A DNA stretch of 36,327 nucleotides from Treponema sp. (GCA_031266875.1 JAISAE010000033.1:1-36327); one strand, 5' to 3'; positions 25,529 to 34,003 are shown, counted from the first letter of the stretch. Notes: generated by a model from the letters alone, not told the origin. Numbers and translations: made by a program.

Positions 25529-27040
25529 TCATTCGTCTTCGAATTCAAAGCTCAATCCGATACCGCAATTCGGACAATTTGTCATATCCAGCGTTATCTT
25601 TGCGCCACATTCAGGACACTCATATTCCTCAGCCTCTTCGTTTTCAGCGCTACCGAAAGCGTCTGATTCCGGTTCAGCCACATTCTCGTCCGCTTCAGTT
25701 TCAGCAGTATTCCCAGTGTTCTCAGTATCATCTTCCACACTCCCTTCTTCCACAAGTACAACGTACTCATCAATGAGCTTACGCAGGGTATCAAGCTGTT
25801 CCGCATTGATATTCGATAAGTTTTTTATACCTTCTTCCGAAAGCTCAAGGAAGTCCTGAATAAAGTCCGTGCCGTTTTCCAGCAGGGCGTTAACAACAGC
25901 CTGATCCACACCGGGCAGTTCGGAGATACGGGAAACCTCACCGTAGTTGTCAATTTCACCAAACAAGGCGGAGACCGCACGCCGTGATTCAGTGGCAACA
26001 TCCATCTCCGCGAACTGGGCGTCGGTCTTCACGTCAATGTTCCAGTCCACAAGCCTGTTGGCAAGCCGCACGTTCAGCCCCTGCTTGCCAATGGCAAGGG
26101 AAAGCTGGGAATCACTCACTACTGCTAAAGCCTGATGTTTACTCTCATCAAGGATGATTACATCCCGTACCTCAGCAGGAGAAAGCGCATTTTTGATAAA
26201 ACGCCTCGGTGCCGGATCATACTTGAGAATATCGATCTTTTCACCCTCAAGTTCCTTGATAACCATCTGAATTCGCCCACCCTTTGGCCCAACACAAGCA
26301 CCCACCGGGTCTACTTCCTCGCGGTTAGAATATACCGCAAGCTTGGTTCGATACCCCGGTTCGCGTACGATCTTATGTATCTCCACGGTCTTATCATAAA
26401 TTTCCGGCACCTCCTGCTCAAACAGCCCCCGCACAAAATCAGTATGGGTTCGTGAAAGCACTACTTGGCAGCCGGACGGTGTCTTGTTCACCTCAGTGAT
26501 AAGCGCTTTGATCCGATCATTTGCACGGTAACTTTCGCGTGGCGACTGGTACTTTCGGGGCAGTATCCCTTCCATTTTACCAAGGTCTACATAGATAGTC
26601 CCGTTTCGTTCCCTTTGGTAATAGCCGATGATAAGCTCACCAACCTTATCACGGTATTCGGCATAGAGGCTGTCCTTCTGTATCTCCCGCAGGGATTGGC
26701 GGGCGGTTTGCTTGCCAATCTGCACGGAAAGCCGGTCAAACTCTTTTTTGGGATCAATCTCGATCAGAATCTCATCTCCCACTTCCGCGTCAGGATTGAG
26801 TTCTCGCGCTTCCATAATGTCTATCTCCCATACAGGATCGACGCCGTCCTCTTCGCCATTAACAATTTTCTTCTTTGCGTGAATCGAAACTTCCCGCTCA
26901 TCATTGAACCGGACAATCGCGTTCTCCACACTTCCATAGCGGCGTTTATAAGCCGCAAGAAGGGTTTCTTCGATAGTCCGTAGGATGAGTTCCTCCGGCA
27001 TACTCCGGTCATGCATGAGCTGGAGGATTACTTCCGACAT
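25529..27040 (-). CDS. nusA: Transcription termination/antitermination protein NusA with C-terminal zinc ribbon
   Basis: NusA binds RNA polymerase and modulates pausing, termination and antitermination. The domains are in the usual order: N-terminal RNAP-binding domain, S1, and two KH domains (GACVGPKGGRI and the LAIGKQGLNVRLA region). A helix-hairpin-helix-like segment (ISELPGVDQAVVNALLENG), an acidic linker, and a final 30 residues with CPECGAK...CPNCG follow. The last element looks like a zinc ribbon and is not part of standard E. coli or Bacillus NusA. The start is the ATG at 27040 (MSEVILQLM); the longer frame from 27121 would overlap rimP. 16 bases separate it from rimP. Confidence 0.94.
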   Translation of the reverse strand: MSEVILQLMHDRSMPEELILRTIEETLLAAYKRRYGSVENAIVRFNDEREVSIHAKKKIVNGEEDGVDPVWEIDIMEARELNPDAEVGDEILIEIDPKKEFDRLSVQIGKQTARQSLREIQKDSLYAEYRDKVGELIIGYYQRERNGTIYVDLGKMEGILPRKYQSPRESYRANDRIKALITEVNKTPSGCQVVLSRTHTDFVRGLFEQEVPEIYDKTVEIHKIVREPGYRTKLAVYSNREEVDPVGACVGPKGGRIQMVIKELEGEKIDILKYDPAPRRFIKNALSPAEVRDVIILDESKHQALAVVSDSQLSLAIGKQGLNVRLANRLVDWNIDVKTDAQFAEMDVATESRRAVSALFGEIDNYGEVSRISELPGVDQAVVNALLENGTDFIQDFLELSEEGIKNLSNINAEQLDTLRKLIDEYVVLVEEGSVEDDTENTGNTAETEADENVAEPESDAFGSAENEEAEEYECPECGAKITLDMTNCPNCGIGLSFEFEDE

Positions 27041-27056
27041 ATTGATTGCCACGAAC

Positions 27057-27509
27057 TTACACCTCCCAATCCAACTTCGCCTTAGCGATAACACTATATG
27101 GTATATCACCAGCTTTTCCATCAGCGCTCAACACCAGACGCTTTTCGTCAGCATCAACAAGAACGCCACACGACCATTCGGAAATATCGGTCCTATAACA
27201 CTTCACCCAGCGTCCCTTGTAATACGCAAATTCAGAAGCATCTTTGATAGTGCGATCAATTCCAGGCGATGAGACCTCTACAAAGAGTGCCGCATCAGGA
27301 AAGGCCAGTTCCAGACGGGGTAACATCGCACGATGCGCCCGCGAGCAGTCTTCAAGCCCCACGCTTCCTGCTTTATAAACCGTAGCCCTAACCTGCACGC
27401 TCCCTTTGTGGCGAGACACGGACAGCTCAATGAGGGACAAGCCCAGACCGCGTGTTACAGCCTCAACCGAGTCAAACAAGGGGTCATCTTCTCTTGGGGT
27501 AAATCGCAT
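27057..27509 (-). CDS. rimP: Ribosome maturation factor RimP
   Basis: RimP is required for 30S maturation. The 150-residue protein starts MRFTPREDD. It has the family pattern of an N-terminal alpha/beta domain (VEAVTRGLGLSLIELSV, CSRAHRAMLP, VEVSSPGIDRTIK) and a C-terminal SH3-like barrel. The start is the ATG at 27509, preceded by AGAGGAAG. The upstream open frame crosses the leader hairpin and is rejected as coding. It is the first gene of the operon and is preceded by a terminator-like structure. Confidence 0.92.
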   Translation of the reverse strand: MRFTPREDDPLFDSVEAVTRGLGLSLIELSVSRHKGSVQVRATVYKAGSVGLEDCSRAHRAMLPRLELAFPDAALFVEVSSPGIDRTIKDASEFAYYKGRWVKCYRTDISEWSCGVLVDADEKRLVLSADGKAGDIPYSVIAKAKLDWEV

Positions 27510-27530
27510 ACTCTTCCTCTTAGTGATAAT

Positions 27531-27556
27531 AAAAAAGGGTCGCCGAACGACCCTTT
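27531..27556 (-). promoter_or_regulatory. Terminator-like hairpin in the rimP leader (candidate attenuator)
   Basis: Read on the minus strand, AAAGGGTCG (27548-27556), loop TTCGG and CGACCCTTT (27534-27542) form a perfect 9-bp stem followed by a run of T (27531-27536). The structure starts about 22 bases before the rimP ATG. The only visible upstream promoter on this strand is at 27591-27618, and the next gene upstream is divergent. The hairpin therefore lies inside the leader of the rimP-nusA-infB operon, not at the end of another gene. Confidence 0.7.
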
Positions 27557-27590
27557 GTTGCCTCAATGAATCTCCGACTGTCGCTTGCAC

Positions 27591-27618
27591 GTTATCCGAA
27601 ACTATCCAATATTGTCAA
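27591..27618 (-). promoter_or_regulatory. Predicted promoter of the rimP-nusA-infB-rbfA-truB operon
   Basis: On the minus strand, a perfect -35 TTGACA (27613-27618) is followed after 16 bases by -10 GATAAC (27591-27596). The start would be near 27584, giving a leader of about 75 bases that includes the terminator-like hairpin. Confidence 0.55.
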
Positions 27619-27652
27619 GCCATTTCGAGGCTAATAAATAGAGAAATTTAGC

Positions 27653-27681
27653 TTGTGTAAATTGCTTAATAAAGATAAAAT
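27653..27681 (+). promoter_or_regulatory. Possible promoter of the hydrogenase operon
   Basis: -10 TAAAAT at 27676-27681 with a weak -35 TTGTGT at 27653-27658, 17 bases apart. The region is very AT-rich, so several alternatives are possible. Confidence 0.35.
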
Positions 27682-27744
27682 GTCAGCATCTTTTATAAGA
27701 CAAATTTTTATCAAATTTTATCCAATACGAATGGAGGTACTACT

Positions 27745-28227
27745 ATGACACAGACGCAAAGCGGAGAAGCCATTGAATTCCCGCCGGAACTGCTGGCGTT
27801 CATCGAAGAATGGAAGGTCAAACCGGGCAGTCTCATCATGATGCTGCACAAGACCCAGGAGACCTATGGGTTTATCTCACGGCTGGCGGCGGAGAAACTC
27901 GCTATACTCACTGGCATCCCGCTGGCTCGCATCTATGGCGTGGTTACGTTTTACCACTTCTTCAAGACAAGCAAGCCGGGTAAGCACAAGGTTTCCGTGT
28001 GCCTCGGAACCGCCTGCTACCTCAAAGGCGGCGGTGATCTCATTGAAGAAGCGAGGGACCTACTCAAGATCAAAGAGGATGAGGTTACTACAGACGGGCT
28101 TTTCTCCGTGGACCCGGTTCGGTGCGTAGGCTGTTGCGGGTTGGCGCCGGTTATGACCATCGGGAACGAGACTTACGGTAAGCTGACCAAGTCTCAGCTT
28201 CCTAAAATTTTCGAAAAATACAAATAA
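27745..28227 (+). CDS. hydC: NuoE-like [2Fe-2S] subunit of an NAD-linked [FeFe] hydrogenase (HydC)
   Basis: A 160-residue thioredoxin-fold [2Fe-2S] protein of the NuoE/24-kDa family. The cluster ligands are visible as CLGTACYLKGG and CVGCCGLAP. Its place upstream of a NuoF-like and an [FeFe] hydrogenase gene identifies it as the small subunit of a trimeric hydrogenase (HydABC), not complex I. Such enzymes exchange electrons between NAD(H), often together with ferredoxin, and H2. Bifurcation is inferred from the subunit composition. A strong GGAGG precedes the ATG at 27745. The spacing to the next gene is 11 bases. Confidence 0.9.
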   Translation: MTQTQSGEAIEFPPELLAFIEEWKVKPGSLIMMLHKTQETYGFISRLAAEKLAILTGIPLARIYGVVTFYHFFKTSKPGKHKVSVCLGTACYLKGGGDLIEEARDLLKIKEDEVTTDGLFSVDPVRCVGCCGLAPVMTIGNETYGKLTKSQLPKIFEKYK

Positions 28228-28238
28228 GGGGGTATACA

Positions 28239-30113
28239 ATGGCAAAACTGACCAGAGATGGCCTGCATCAACTGCGAGAGGCTCAAAGCGCTGTTTTCAG
28301 AAAGCCTGGGTGTCATTACATCATGACGTGCGGTGGAACCGCATGTCAGTCAAACAAGGGCGTCGAGATTTACGAGGGGCTTATTGAGGAGGCCAAGAAA
28401 CAGGGCGTGTCCGACAAGGTGCAGGTCATCAAGACCGGCTGTTTCGGGTTCTGCGAGAAAGGGCCTATCGTCAAAGTCCTGCCGGAAAATTCGTTTTATG
28501 TCGAAGTAAAACCGGAGGATGCTAAGGACATCATCGCCGAACAAATTATTGGCGGGAAAGAACTTACGCGCCTTATGTACAAAGACGCCGAGGGAAAGGT
28601 CGCCGCTACGAGTGGTTCTGCGCTTGCGGACCTGCCACCTATCGGTTTTTACCAGAAGCAGGTGCGCGTGGTACTGCGGAACTGCGGTGTCCTCAATCCA
28701 GAGGACATTCACGAGTACATCGCTCACGGCGACGGGTACAGGAGCCTTGAGAAGGCGCTCTTTGAATGGCAGCCGGAATACATCATCGGCGAACTCAAAA
28801 CATCGGGACTTCGCGGTCGCGGCGGTGCGGGCTTTCCCACATGGATGAAGTGGGATACTACTCGCAAGGTGCAGAACGATGTGAAGTACGTGGTCTGTAA
28901 CGCCGACGAAGGCGATCCAGGCGCGTACATGGACCGCTCCACGATTGAAGGCGATCCTCATTCCGTCATCGAAGCCATGGCGATCTGTGGTAAGACCATT
29001 GGCTCTAATCAAGGCTTTGTGTATATCCGAGCGGAATACCCGCTGGCGGTATATCGTCTTGAAATCGCTTTGAAGCAGGCGAAAGAATACGGCTTACTCG
29101 GCAAGGACATTCTGGGGTCAGGCTTTGACTTTGACATCGAGATACGCCTTGGTGCGGGTGCGTTTGTCTGCGGCGAGGAAACAGCGCTCATGCGCTCAGT
29201 CGAAGGTCAGCGCGGTATGCCCACGCCGAAGCCGCCTTTTCCAGCCTTTTCCGGCCTCTGGGGTAAGCCGACGGTCATCAACAACGTCGAGACGTACGCG
29301 AACATTCCCGCGATACTCACCAAAGGTGGCGCATGGTTCGCCTCAATGGGGACAGAGGATTCCAAAGGCACAAAAGTTTTCGCTCTCACCGGCAAGGTGC
29401 AGAATTCCGGCCTTGTTGAGGTGCCAATGGGTACAACCCTGCGTGAGATTATCTTTGACATCGGCGGCGGCATCAAGAATGGCAAAAAATTCAAGGGCGT
29501 ACAGACCGGCGGTCCCTCCGGTGGTATTTTGACCGAAGCAGCGCTGGATACCCCCATTGACTTCAAGCAACTCACCCTCATGGGTTCCATGATGGGTTCG
29601 GGCGGCATGATTGTTATGGATGAAGATGACTGCGTGGTAGATGTGGCGCGTTTCTACATGGACTTCTGCGTTGACGAGTCCTGCGGCAAGTGTTCACCCT
29701 GCCGTATTGGTACCAGTCAGATACTGGCGATCCTCAACAAAATCACGTCTGGAAATGGCGAAGAGGCTGATCTCGACAAGCTGGAAGCCATCGGCAAAGC
29801 TATGACCAAGGCGTCGCTCTGTGCGCTTGGCTCCACAGCGGCGAACCCCACCTTGTCCACCGTGAAGAACTTTAGGGACGAGTATCTTGAGCATATCCAC
29901 GACAAAAAATGTCGCGCAGGCAAGTGTAAGAAGCTCCTGCGTTACGAGATCATAGCGGATAAGTGCAAGGGCTGCACGCTCTGCGCCAAGCGTTGCCCGG
30001 TCAACTGTATCACCGGCGAGGCGAGAAAAGTCCACGCCATTGATCAGAGCAAGTGTATCAAGTGCGGCGAATGTTTCAGGAACTGTAAATTCGGCGCCAT
30101 CGTCAAGGCGTAA
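28239..30113 (+). CDS. hydB: NuoF-like NADH-binding subunit of the [FeFe] hydrogenase (HydB)
   Basis: Flavin- and NADH-binding subunit of the trimeric hydrogenase. The N-terminal thioredoxin-like [2Fe-2S] domain contains CGGTACQSNKG and CFGFCEKGP. It is followed by the NuoF core with GLRGRGGAGFPTWMKWD (NAD binding) and CNADEGDPGAYMDR (FMN binding). A [4Fe-4S] site, CGKCSPCRIG, and a C-terminal 2x[4Fe-4S] ferredoxin domain (CKGCTLCAKRCP, CIKCGECFRNC) complete it. At 624 residues it has the full HydB layout, with N- and C-terminal extensions absent from complex I NuoF. A GGGGG ribosome-binding site precedes the ATG; the next gene follows after 12 bases. Confidence 0.94.
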   Translation: MAKLTRDGLHQLREAQSAVFRKPGCHYIMTCGGTACQSNKGVEIYEGLIEEAKKQGVSDKVQVIKTGCFGFCEKGPIVKVLPENSFYVEVKPEDAKDIIAEQIIGGKELTRLMYKDAEGKVAATSGSALADLPPIGFYQKQVRVVLRNCGVLNPEDIHEYIAHGDGYRSLEKALFEWQPEYIIGELKTSGLRGRGGAGFPTWMKWDTTRKVQNDVKYVVCNADEGDPGAYMDRSTIEGDPHSVIEAMAICGKTIGSNQGFVYIRAEYPLAVYRLEIALKQAKEYGLLGKDILGSGFDFDIEIRLGAGAFVCGEETALMRSVEGQRGMPTPKPPFPAFSGLWGKPTVINNVETYANIPAILTKGGAWFASMGTEDSKGTKVFALTGKVQNSGLVEVPMGTTLREIIFDIGGGIKNGKKFKGVQTGGPSGGILTEAALDTPIDFKQLTLMGSMMGSGGMIVMDEDDCVVDVARFYMDFCVDESCGKCSPCRIGTSQILAILNKITSGNGEEADLDKLEAIGKAMTKASLCALGSTAANPTLSTVKNFRDEYLEHIHDKKCRAGKCKKLLRYEIIADKCKGCTLCAKRCPVNCITGEARKVHAIDQSKCIKCGECFRNCKFGAIVKA

Positions 30114-30125
30114 GGAGAAAAGACT

Positions 30126-31877
30126 ATGGTAAATTGCAAGATAAACGGCATAGCGCTTCAAATTGAGGAAGGAACCTCGATCCTTGAGGCGGCAAAGAAG
30201 GTCAACATCAAGATTCCGACCCTCTGCTATAACCCTGACCTTCCCCCGTGGGGTTCCTGCGGCCTCTGCATTGTGCGAACCGCTGGGCCCGGCAGCCCTC
30301 GTATGGCGCGAGCCTGTACCACCGCTGTCGCGGAGAACATGGACATCGTTACCCACGACCCTGAACTCATCGAAGTTCGTCGCACAGTGGTTGAACTCAT
30401 CCTGTCTAACCACCCCAACGACTGTCTCCAGTGTCCCCGCAATGGCAGTTGCGAGCTTCAAACCCTCGCCGAAGAATTTGGCATCCGCGAAAGCCCCTTC
30501 ACCAAACTGCTTAACCAGCTTCCCATTGATGACACCAACCCCGCCATCGTGCTTAACCCTGAAAAGTGTGTACGCTGCGGACGCTGCGTGAAGGTCTGCC
30601 AGTCCGTGCAGAACGTGTGGGCGCTTGAATTCCTCGGACGCGGATTCAGTGGACGCATAGCAAGCGCCGCAGATACCGCGTTTGGTGACAGTCCCTGCAT
30701 CAAGTGCGGTCAGTGCGCCGCCCATTGTCCGGTTGGCGCTATCTACGAGCGCGACGACACAGTGAAAGTGTGGAACATGCTCCAAAAACCCAACGCACAT
30801 ACAGTGGTACAAATTGCCCCGGCGGTGCGCGCCGCGCTTGCCGAAGAGTTCGGGCTGGAACCCGGTGCGCTTGTTACCAAGAAAATCTATGCCGCGCTCC
30901 GCCGACTCGGTTTCAAGACCGTGTTTGACACGAACTTCTCCGCAGACCTCACTATAATGGAAGAAGGCACAGAACTGGTGAAGCGCCTCAGCGACGGCGG
31001 CAACCTGCCGCTCATCACGAGCTGTTGTCCCGCGTGGGTTGACTACATGGAGAAGTATTACACAGACATGATTCCGAACTTCTCTACGGCGAAGTCACCT
31101 CAGCAGATAATGGGCGCGATGATCAAGGCGTATTGGGCGCAGAAAGCCGGAGTAGACCCGGCGGCGATCTACTCGGTGTCAGTGATGCCCTGTACCGCCA
31201 AGAAGTGGGAGACTCGGCGTAACGACGACATGAAGAGCGCGGGTTATGGCTATGATGTGGATATCTCGATCACAACCCGCGAACTTGCCCGCATGATCAA
31301 GCAGGCTGGCATTCAGATACTCGAACTGCCGGACGAAGAAGCCGACAACCCGCTTGGTTCCTACACCGGCGCTGGCACGATTTTCGGCGCAACTGGCGGC
31401 GTGATGGAAGCGGCTGTTCGCAGCGCCTACTACCTCATCACCAAGCAGGAACTCGGCGACGTGAACCTGAAACCCGTGCGTGGTCTTGAGGGCGTGAAGT
31501 CCACCGAGATCGATATCAACGGTAAAAAACTCCGCATAGCGGTTGCGCATCAGATGGGCAACATTGCTGCCGTACTGGATGAAATCCGCGATGCGCGTAA
31601 AGCTGATAAAGAGCCACCCTACCACTTTGTCGAGGTGATGGCGTGCCGTGGCGGTTGTGTCGCCGGCGGTGGTCAACCCTACGGCTGTGTTGACGAAATC
31701 CGCGCCAAACGCGCCGCTGGTCTCTACACCGACGACGCCCAGTCCCAGTATCGCTGTTCGCACCAGAACCCCTTTATCCAGCAGGTGTATAAGGAGTTCC
31801 TCGGCGAGCCAAACGGACACAAGGCGCACGAGCTACTGCACACAAAGTATGTGGAGCGCCCGCTGTACCTGAGATAA
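30126..31877 (+). CDS. hydA: [FeFe] hydrogenase catalytic subunit (HydA)
   Basis: Catalytic subunit with the H-cluster. The N-terminal [2Fe-2S] domain (CYNPDLPPWGSCGLC) and a His-Cys site (HPNDCLQCPRNGSCELQ) come first. Two [4Fe-4S] motifs (CVRCGRCVKVC and CIKCGQCAAHCP) follow. The three H-cluster signatures are intact: TSCCPAW near residue 298, MPCTAKKWE near 355 and MACRGGCVAGGGQP near 504. Length 583 matches the core HydA of trimeric enzymes without an extra C-terminal [2Fe-2S] domain. The maturation genes hydE/F/G are not in the window. AAGGAG precedes the ATG. It is the last gene of the operon, ahead of a strong terminator. Confidence 0.95.
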   Translation: MVNCKINGIALQIEEGTSILEAAKKVNIKIPTLCYNPDLPPWGSCGLCIVRTAGPGSPRMARACTTAVAENMDIVTHDPELIEVRRTVVELILSNHPNDCLQCPRNGSCELQTLAEEFGIRESPFTKLLNQLPIDDTNPAIVLNPEKCVRCGRCVKVCQSVQNVWALEFLGRGFSGRIASAADTAFGDSPCIKCGQCAAHCPVGAIYERDDTVKVWNMLQKPNAHTVVQIAPAVRAALAEEFGLEPGALVTKKIYAALRRLGFKTVFDTNFSADLTIMEEGTELVKRLSDGGNLPLITSCCPAWVDYMEKYYTDMIPNFSTAKSPQQIMGAMIKAYWAQKAGVDPAAIYSVSVMPCTAKKWETRRNDDMKSAGYGYDVDISITTRELARMIKQAGIQILELPDEEADNPLGSYTGAGTIFGATGGVMEAAVRSAYYLITKQELGDVNLKPVRGLEGVKSTEIDINGKKLRIAVAHQMGNIAAVLDEIRDARKADKEPPYHFVEVMACRGGCVAGGGQPYGCVDEIRAKRAAGLYTDDAQSQYRCSHQNPFIQQVYKEFLGEPNGHKAHELLHTKYVERPLYLR

Positions 31878-31884
31878 CGAATCC

Positions 31885-31934
31885 CGCCGTTCCGCCATGG
31901 GGTAAATCCCGCTGCTGTGCGGAACGGCGTTTTT
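31885..31934 (+). terminator. Intrinsic terminator of the hydrogenase operon
   Basis: An 11-bp perfect stem (CGCCGTTCCGC / GCGGAACGGCG, 31885-31895 and 31919-31929) is followed by TTTTT at 30-34. It begins 8 bases after the hydA stop. It also marks the switch from the GC-balanced chromosome to the AT-rich segment. Confidence 0.88.
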
Positions 31935-32298
31935 GTGTACTTTAAGTGGCTGCGTGTGGATTATAATAACTTCATAAATTTTTCCAAATTCTATTTCTGC
32001 TTGAATTAGAATACTTTTTAATATCCCACACGCACCAGTCTTATATATTGGAATAACAGTTGTATTGATGTCCGTTCGTATATTTTGCATAACTCCCTTT
32101 TTGACTTTTGAAAATAAATCCTCTTTCTTTGATAATGCAGTGATAATTTTATTTGGCCTAAGTATTGGAATTTTTGCCTATTTTATATTGCCATTTCCAA
32201 TATTGTTTTCCCTTATGAGGCTATATTATTTTCAAGACAGGTTGCTACGAACCATTCTTCTTCCTGTTTTATTATTATTGTACATATATTTTCACTAA
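31935..32298. other. AT-rich stretch between the hydrogenase operon and the cassette-like region
   Basis: No well-supported gene is seen. The composition changes abruptly to AT-rich just after the hydrogenase terminator. A plus-strand open frame of hydrophobic character at 32068-32298 is listed separately. A minus-strand open frame overlapping 31833-32090 runs back into hydA and is not believable. Confidence 0.4.
32068..32298 (+). CDS. Possible small membrane protein or remnant
   Basis: A 76-residue open frame with two or three hydrophobic segments (AVIILFGLSIGIFAYFILP and LLPVLLLLYIYF) and a short charged linker. The frame stays open upstream without a good start as far as a stop near 31999, so it could be the 3' part of a truncated membrane protein. 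No ribosome-binding site precedes the ATG at 32068. It points opposite to all other genes of the AT-rich segment and ends at the truncated inverted-repeat element. No family was recognised. Confidence 0.25.
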   Translation: MSVRIFCITPFLTFENKSSFFDNAVIILFGLSIGIFAYFILPFPILFSLMRLYYFQDRLLRTILLPVLLLLYIYFH

Positions 32299-32365
32299 TG
32301 CTAGGCGAACAAGACCCTGGAGCGACCGAAGAGAGCGAAGCATATATAGATCAGACCTGTTATGT
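32299..32365 (-). repeat. attC-like element 1, truncated
   Basis: This element matches one half of the elements at 34004 and 35824: it shares the CTAGGCGAAC word, the GGCGAAGCAT-like region and the terminal CCTGTTATG. It lacks the opposite end (GCATAACGTTCCGGCTG). It lies 21 bases beyond the stop of the DUF1848 gene, the position expected of the site 3' to a cassette gene. Confidence 0.55.
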
Positions 32366-32386
32366 GCCGTTATGAAAAATTATTTT

Positions 32387-33319
32387 TCAAAAAAGTTCTT
32401 TTTGTAATATTTTATTAGTTGATACTTTTCTTTCATTAACTATATCATTATCTTCTTTTTTTCCTATTAATAATGGTGAAAATCTATTATGTTTATTGAT
32501 ATTATTTGCAACCATAATTTTACTGTAATTTGCATAACAATAAATACAGCCATTAGAACAAGAATTGTATTCGCCAATGTCAATGCTTCCAATACAACCA
32601 CATTCAAATCGTTGATTTTTATCTTTTTTGACAATAAAATTATGTCCTATTATTTTTGTAATTAGTCTATCATCAATACATTTGGCGTGCGCTATATTAT
32701 ATTTTGAAAGGTCAATATCCTCCGCACAAGTATCTATGAGAAGATTATTTTCTTTTGCGATTCGTGAAAAATTATCGGCTATAGTATTTTTTTCTTCATT
32801 TGTTATTTCATCAATTCCAACCGATTTGATGTTTTCTGTTATTTTTTTATAAAAATCAATAAAACTGAATGTTACTTTTTCAGTATATCCTTTCAGTTTT
32901 CCGGAAAATTCATAAAATTTATCTATGTGATACGAAATATTATATTTATTGTTAAGCAAAATAGGGTCGTACCGCCAAATAACTCTTTGCGGACTAATTT
33001 TGTCAGATAATCGTTTAAATGTTTCAAGTATTTCATTTTTGCAAGGAAGTCTTGCTTCTATATCCTTCTCATACGGATTGAGCGTAAATTGAAAATAGTA
33101 AGTGTATTCATTTAAAAATTGAAGTTTTGTAAGCATAGGGGTTGGGTTTTTACTCCAAAAAACAATACAATCAACAATATCTGGTTCGAGACTGATTTTA
33201 CTGATTTGATGTATGTTCATTGGGTTTCTTACATAAACGTAACGCTCTTTTATCCTGTTGAGCAACCAATCTGAGTAATATGCCGGAATATCTGTTCGTC
33301 TGCTGACGCTTATTATCAT
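32387..33319 (-). CDS. DUF1848 family protein
   Basis: A 310-residue protein starting MIISVSRRTDIPAYYSDWLL, the hallmark beginning of the DUF1848 family. It has internal FWSKNP and RYDPI segments and a C-terminal cysteine cluster of the form CGCIGSIDIGEYNSCSNGC then IYCYAN. The Cys pattern suggests a metal or Fe-S site. The family's biochemical role is not established as far as I know. The ATG overlaps the stop of the upstream gene as ATGA, so the two are translationally coupled. The gene is strongly AT-rich and sits between two attC-like elements. Confidence 0.85.
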   Translation of the reverse strand: MIISVSRRTDIPAYYSDWLLNRIKERYVYVRNPMNIHQISKISLEPDIVDCIVFWSKNPTPMLTKLQFLNEYTYYFQFTLNPYEKDIEARLPCKNEILETFKRLSDKISPQRVIWRYDPILLNNKYNISYHIDKFYEFSGKLKGYTEKVTFSFIDFYKKITENIKSVGIDEITNEEKNTIADNFSRIAKENNLLIDTCAEDIDLSKYNIAHAKCIDDRLITKIIGHNFIVKKDKNQRFECGCIGSIDIGEYNSCSNGCIYCYANYSKIMVANNINKHNRFSPLLIGKKEDNDIVNERKVSTNKILQKELF

Positions 33320-33816
33320 AACTTTTTCCTGTATTCGAAGAATACACTTTTCGTAGACAGTAATGGGGAGACACTATGAGGGATTTTATCATAAATAATA
33401 CCGGTTTCAGGAATTTTAATCCACCCTCCATTATATTCATGATACCCATCAGTATAATACTTAAGTACTGTATCAAATTTATTTGATACAACATTGTCAA
33501 ACTCATCACGTCCAGAGTAATCATTATCATTAACATCGTTAAAAATCAAAAGAATTTCTTTTAGTGATGATTCTGAAATACATTCACCAACAGGATGTGT
33601 AAAATTTAATAAAATGAATTCTCCAAATGCTCTTATTTCATTAATTGATTTAACAGTTGACGTTTGTTTTGGGACTCTTAATCCCAAAAACAGTGTCACA
33701 GAATTTTTCTCATCGCAAATGAAAGAATTACTTTTATTTCCTTCTATTGAAGAACAAAATACACTACTGGACGCCCATTGATTCAATTGTTCATAAAAAG
33801 TAAAGTAAATTATCAC
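33316..33816 (-). CDS. Hypothetical protein coupled to DUF1848
   Basis: A 166-residue protein with no recognised family. It is acidic to neutral, with a single-domain alpha/beta look and a C-terminal GGWIKIPETG segment. The open frame begins at a GTG (33816) directly after two in-frame stops and lacks a clear ribosome-binding site, so the true start is uncertain or the 5' end may have been lost. Its stop overlaps the DUF1848 start by four bases, which implies joint function or joint mobility. Composition is AT-rich like the rest of the segment. Confidence 0.6.
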   Translation of the reverse strand: MIIYFTFYEQLNQWASSSVFCSSIEGNKSNSFICDEKNSVTLFLGLRVPKQTSTVKSINEIRAFGEFILLNFTHPVGECISESSLKEILLIFNDVNDNDYSGRDEFDNVVSNKFDTVLKYYTDGYHEYNGGWIKIPETGIIYDKIPHSVSPLLSTKSVFFEYRKKL

Positions 33817-34003
33817 TTATTATAGCTGAGTACATTATTTTGGTTATCCTTGATGACATATTATACTAATTTGACACAATATGTAGTGTATTTTTTATCA
33901 GGTATACACTACATATAGCATATTTTAAGAACTTACCACTCTCAAGAATTTTACTATAAATTGTTTTTTGCAAATCATTCAAATTATGTTTAGCCTCTAT
34001 TTC
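33817..34003. other. AT-rich stretch with a 13-bp inverted repeat
   Basis: No gene is seen. Perfect 13-bp arms ATATGTAGTGTAT (33879-33891) and ATACACTACATAT (33904-33916) enclose 12 bases. The repeat lies about 65 bases upstream of the minus-strand gene at 33816, so it could be an operator or a hairpin in its leader. Confidence 0.5.

Noticed and set aside
27745-31877. Complex I (nuo) fragment
   Set aside because: The third gene carries all three H-cluster motifs and the NuoF-like subunit has a C-terminal ferredoxin domain, so this is a hydrogenase and not NADH dehydrogenase.
31833-32090. Minus-strand open frame opposite the hydA end
   Set aside because: It crosses the strong hydrogenase terminator and overlaps the hydA 3' end; no protein features.
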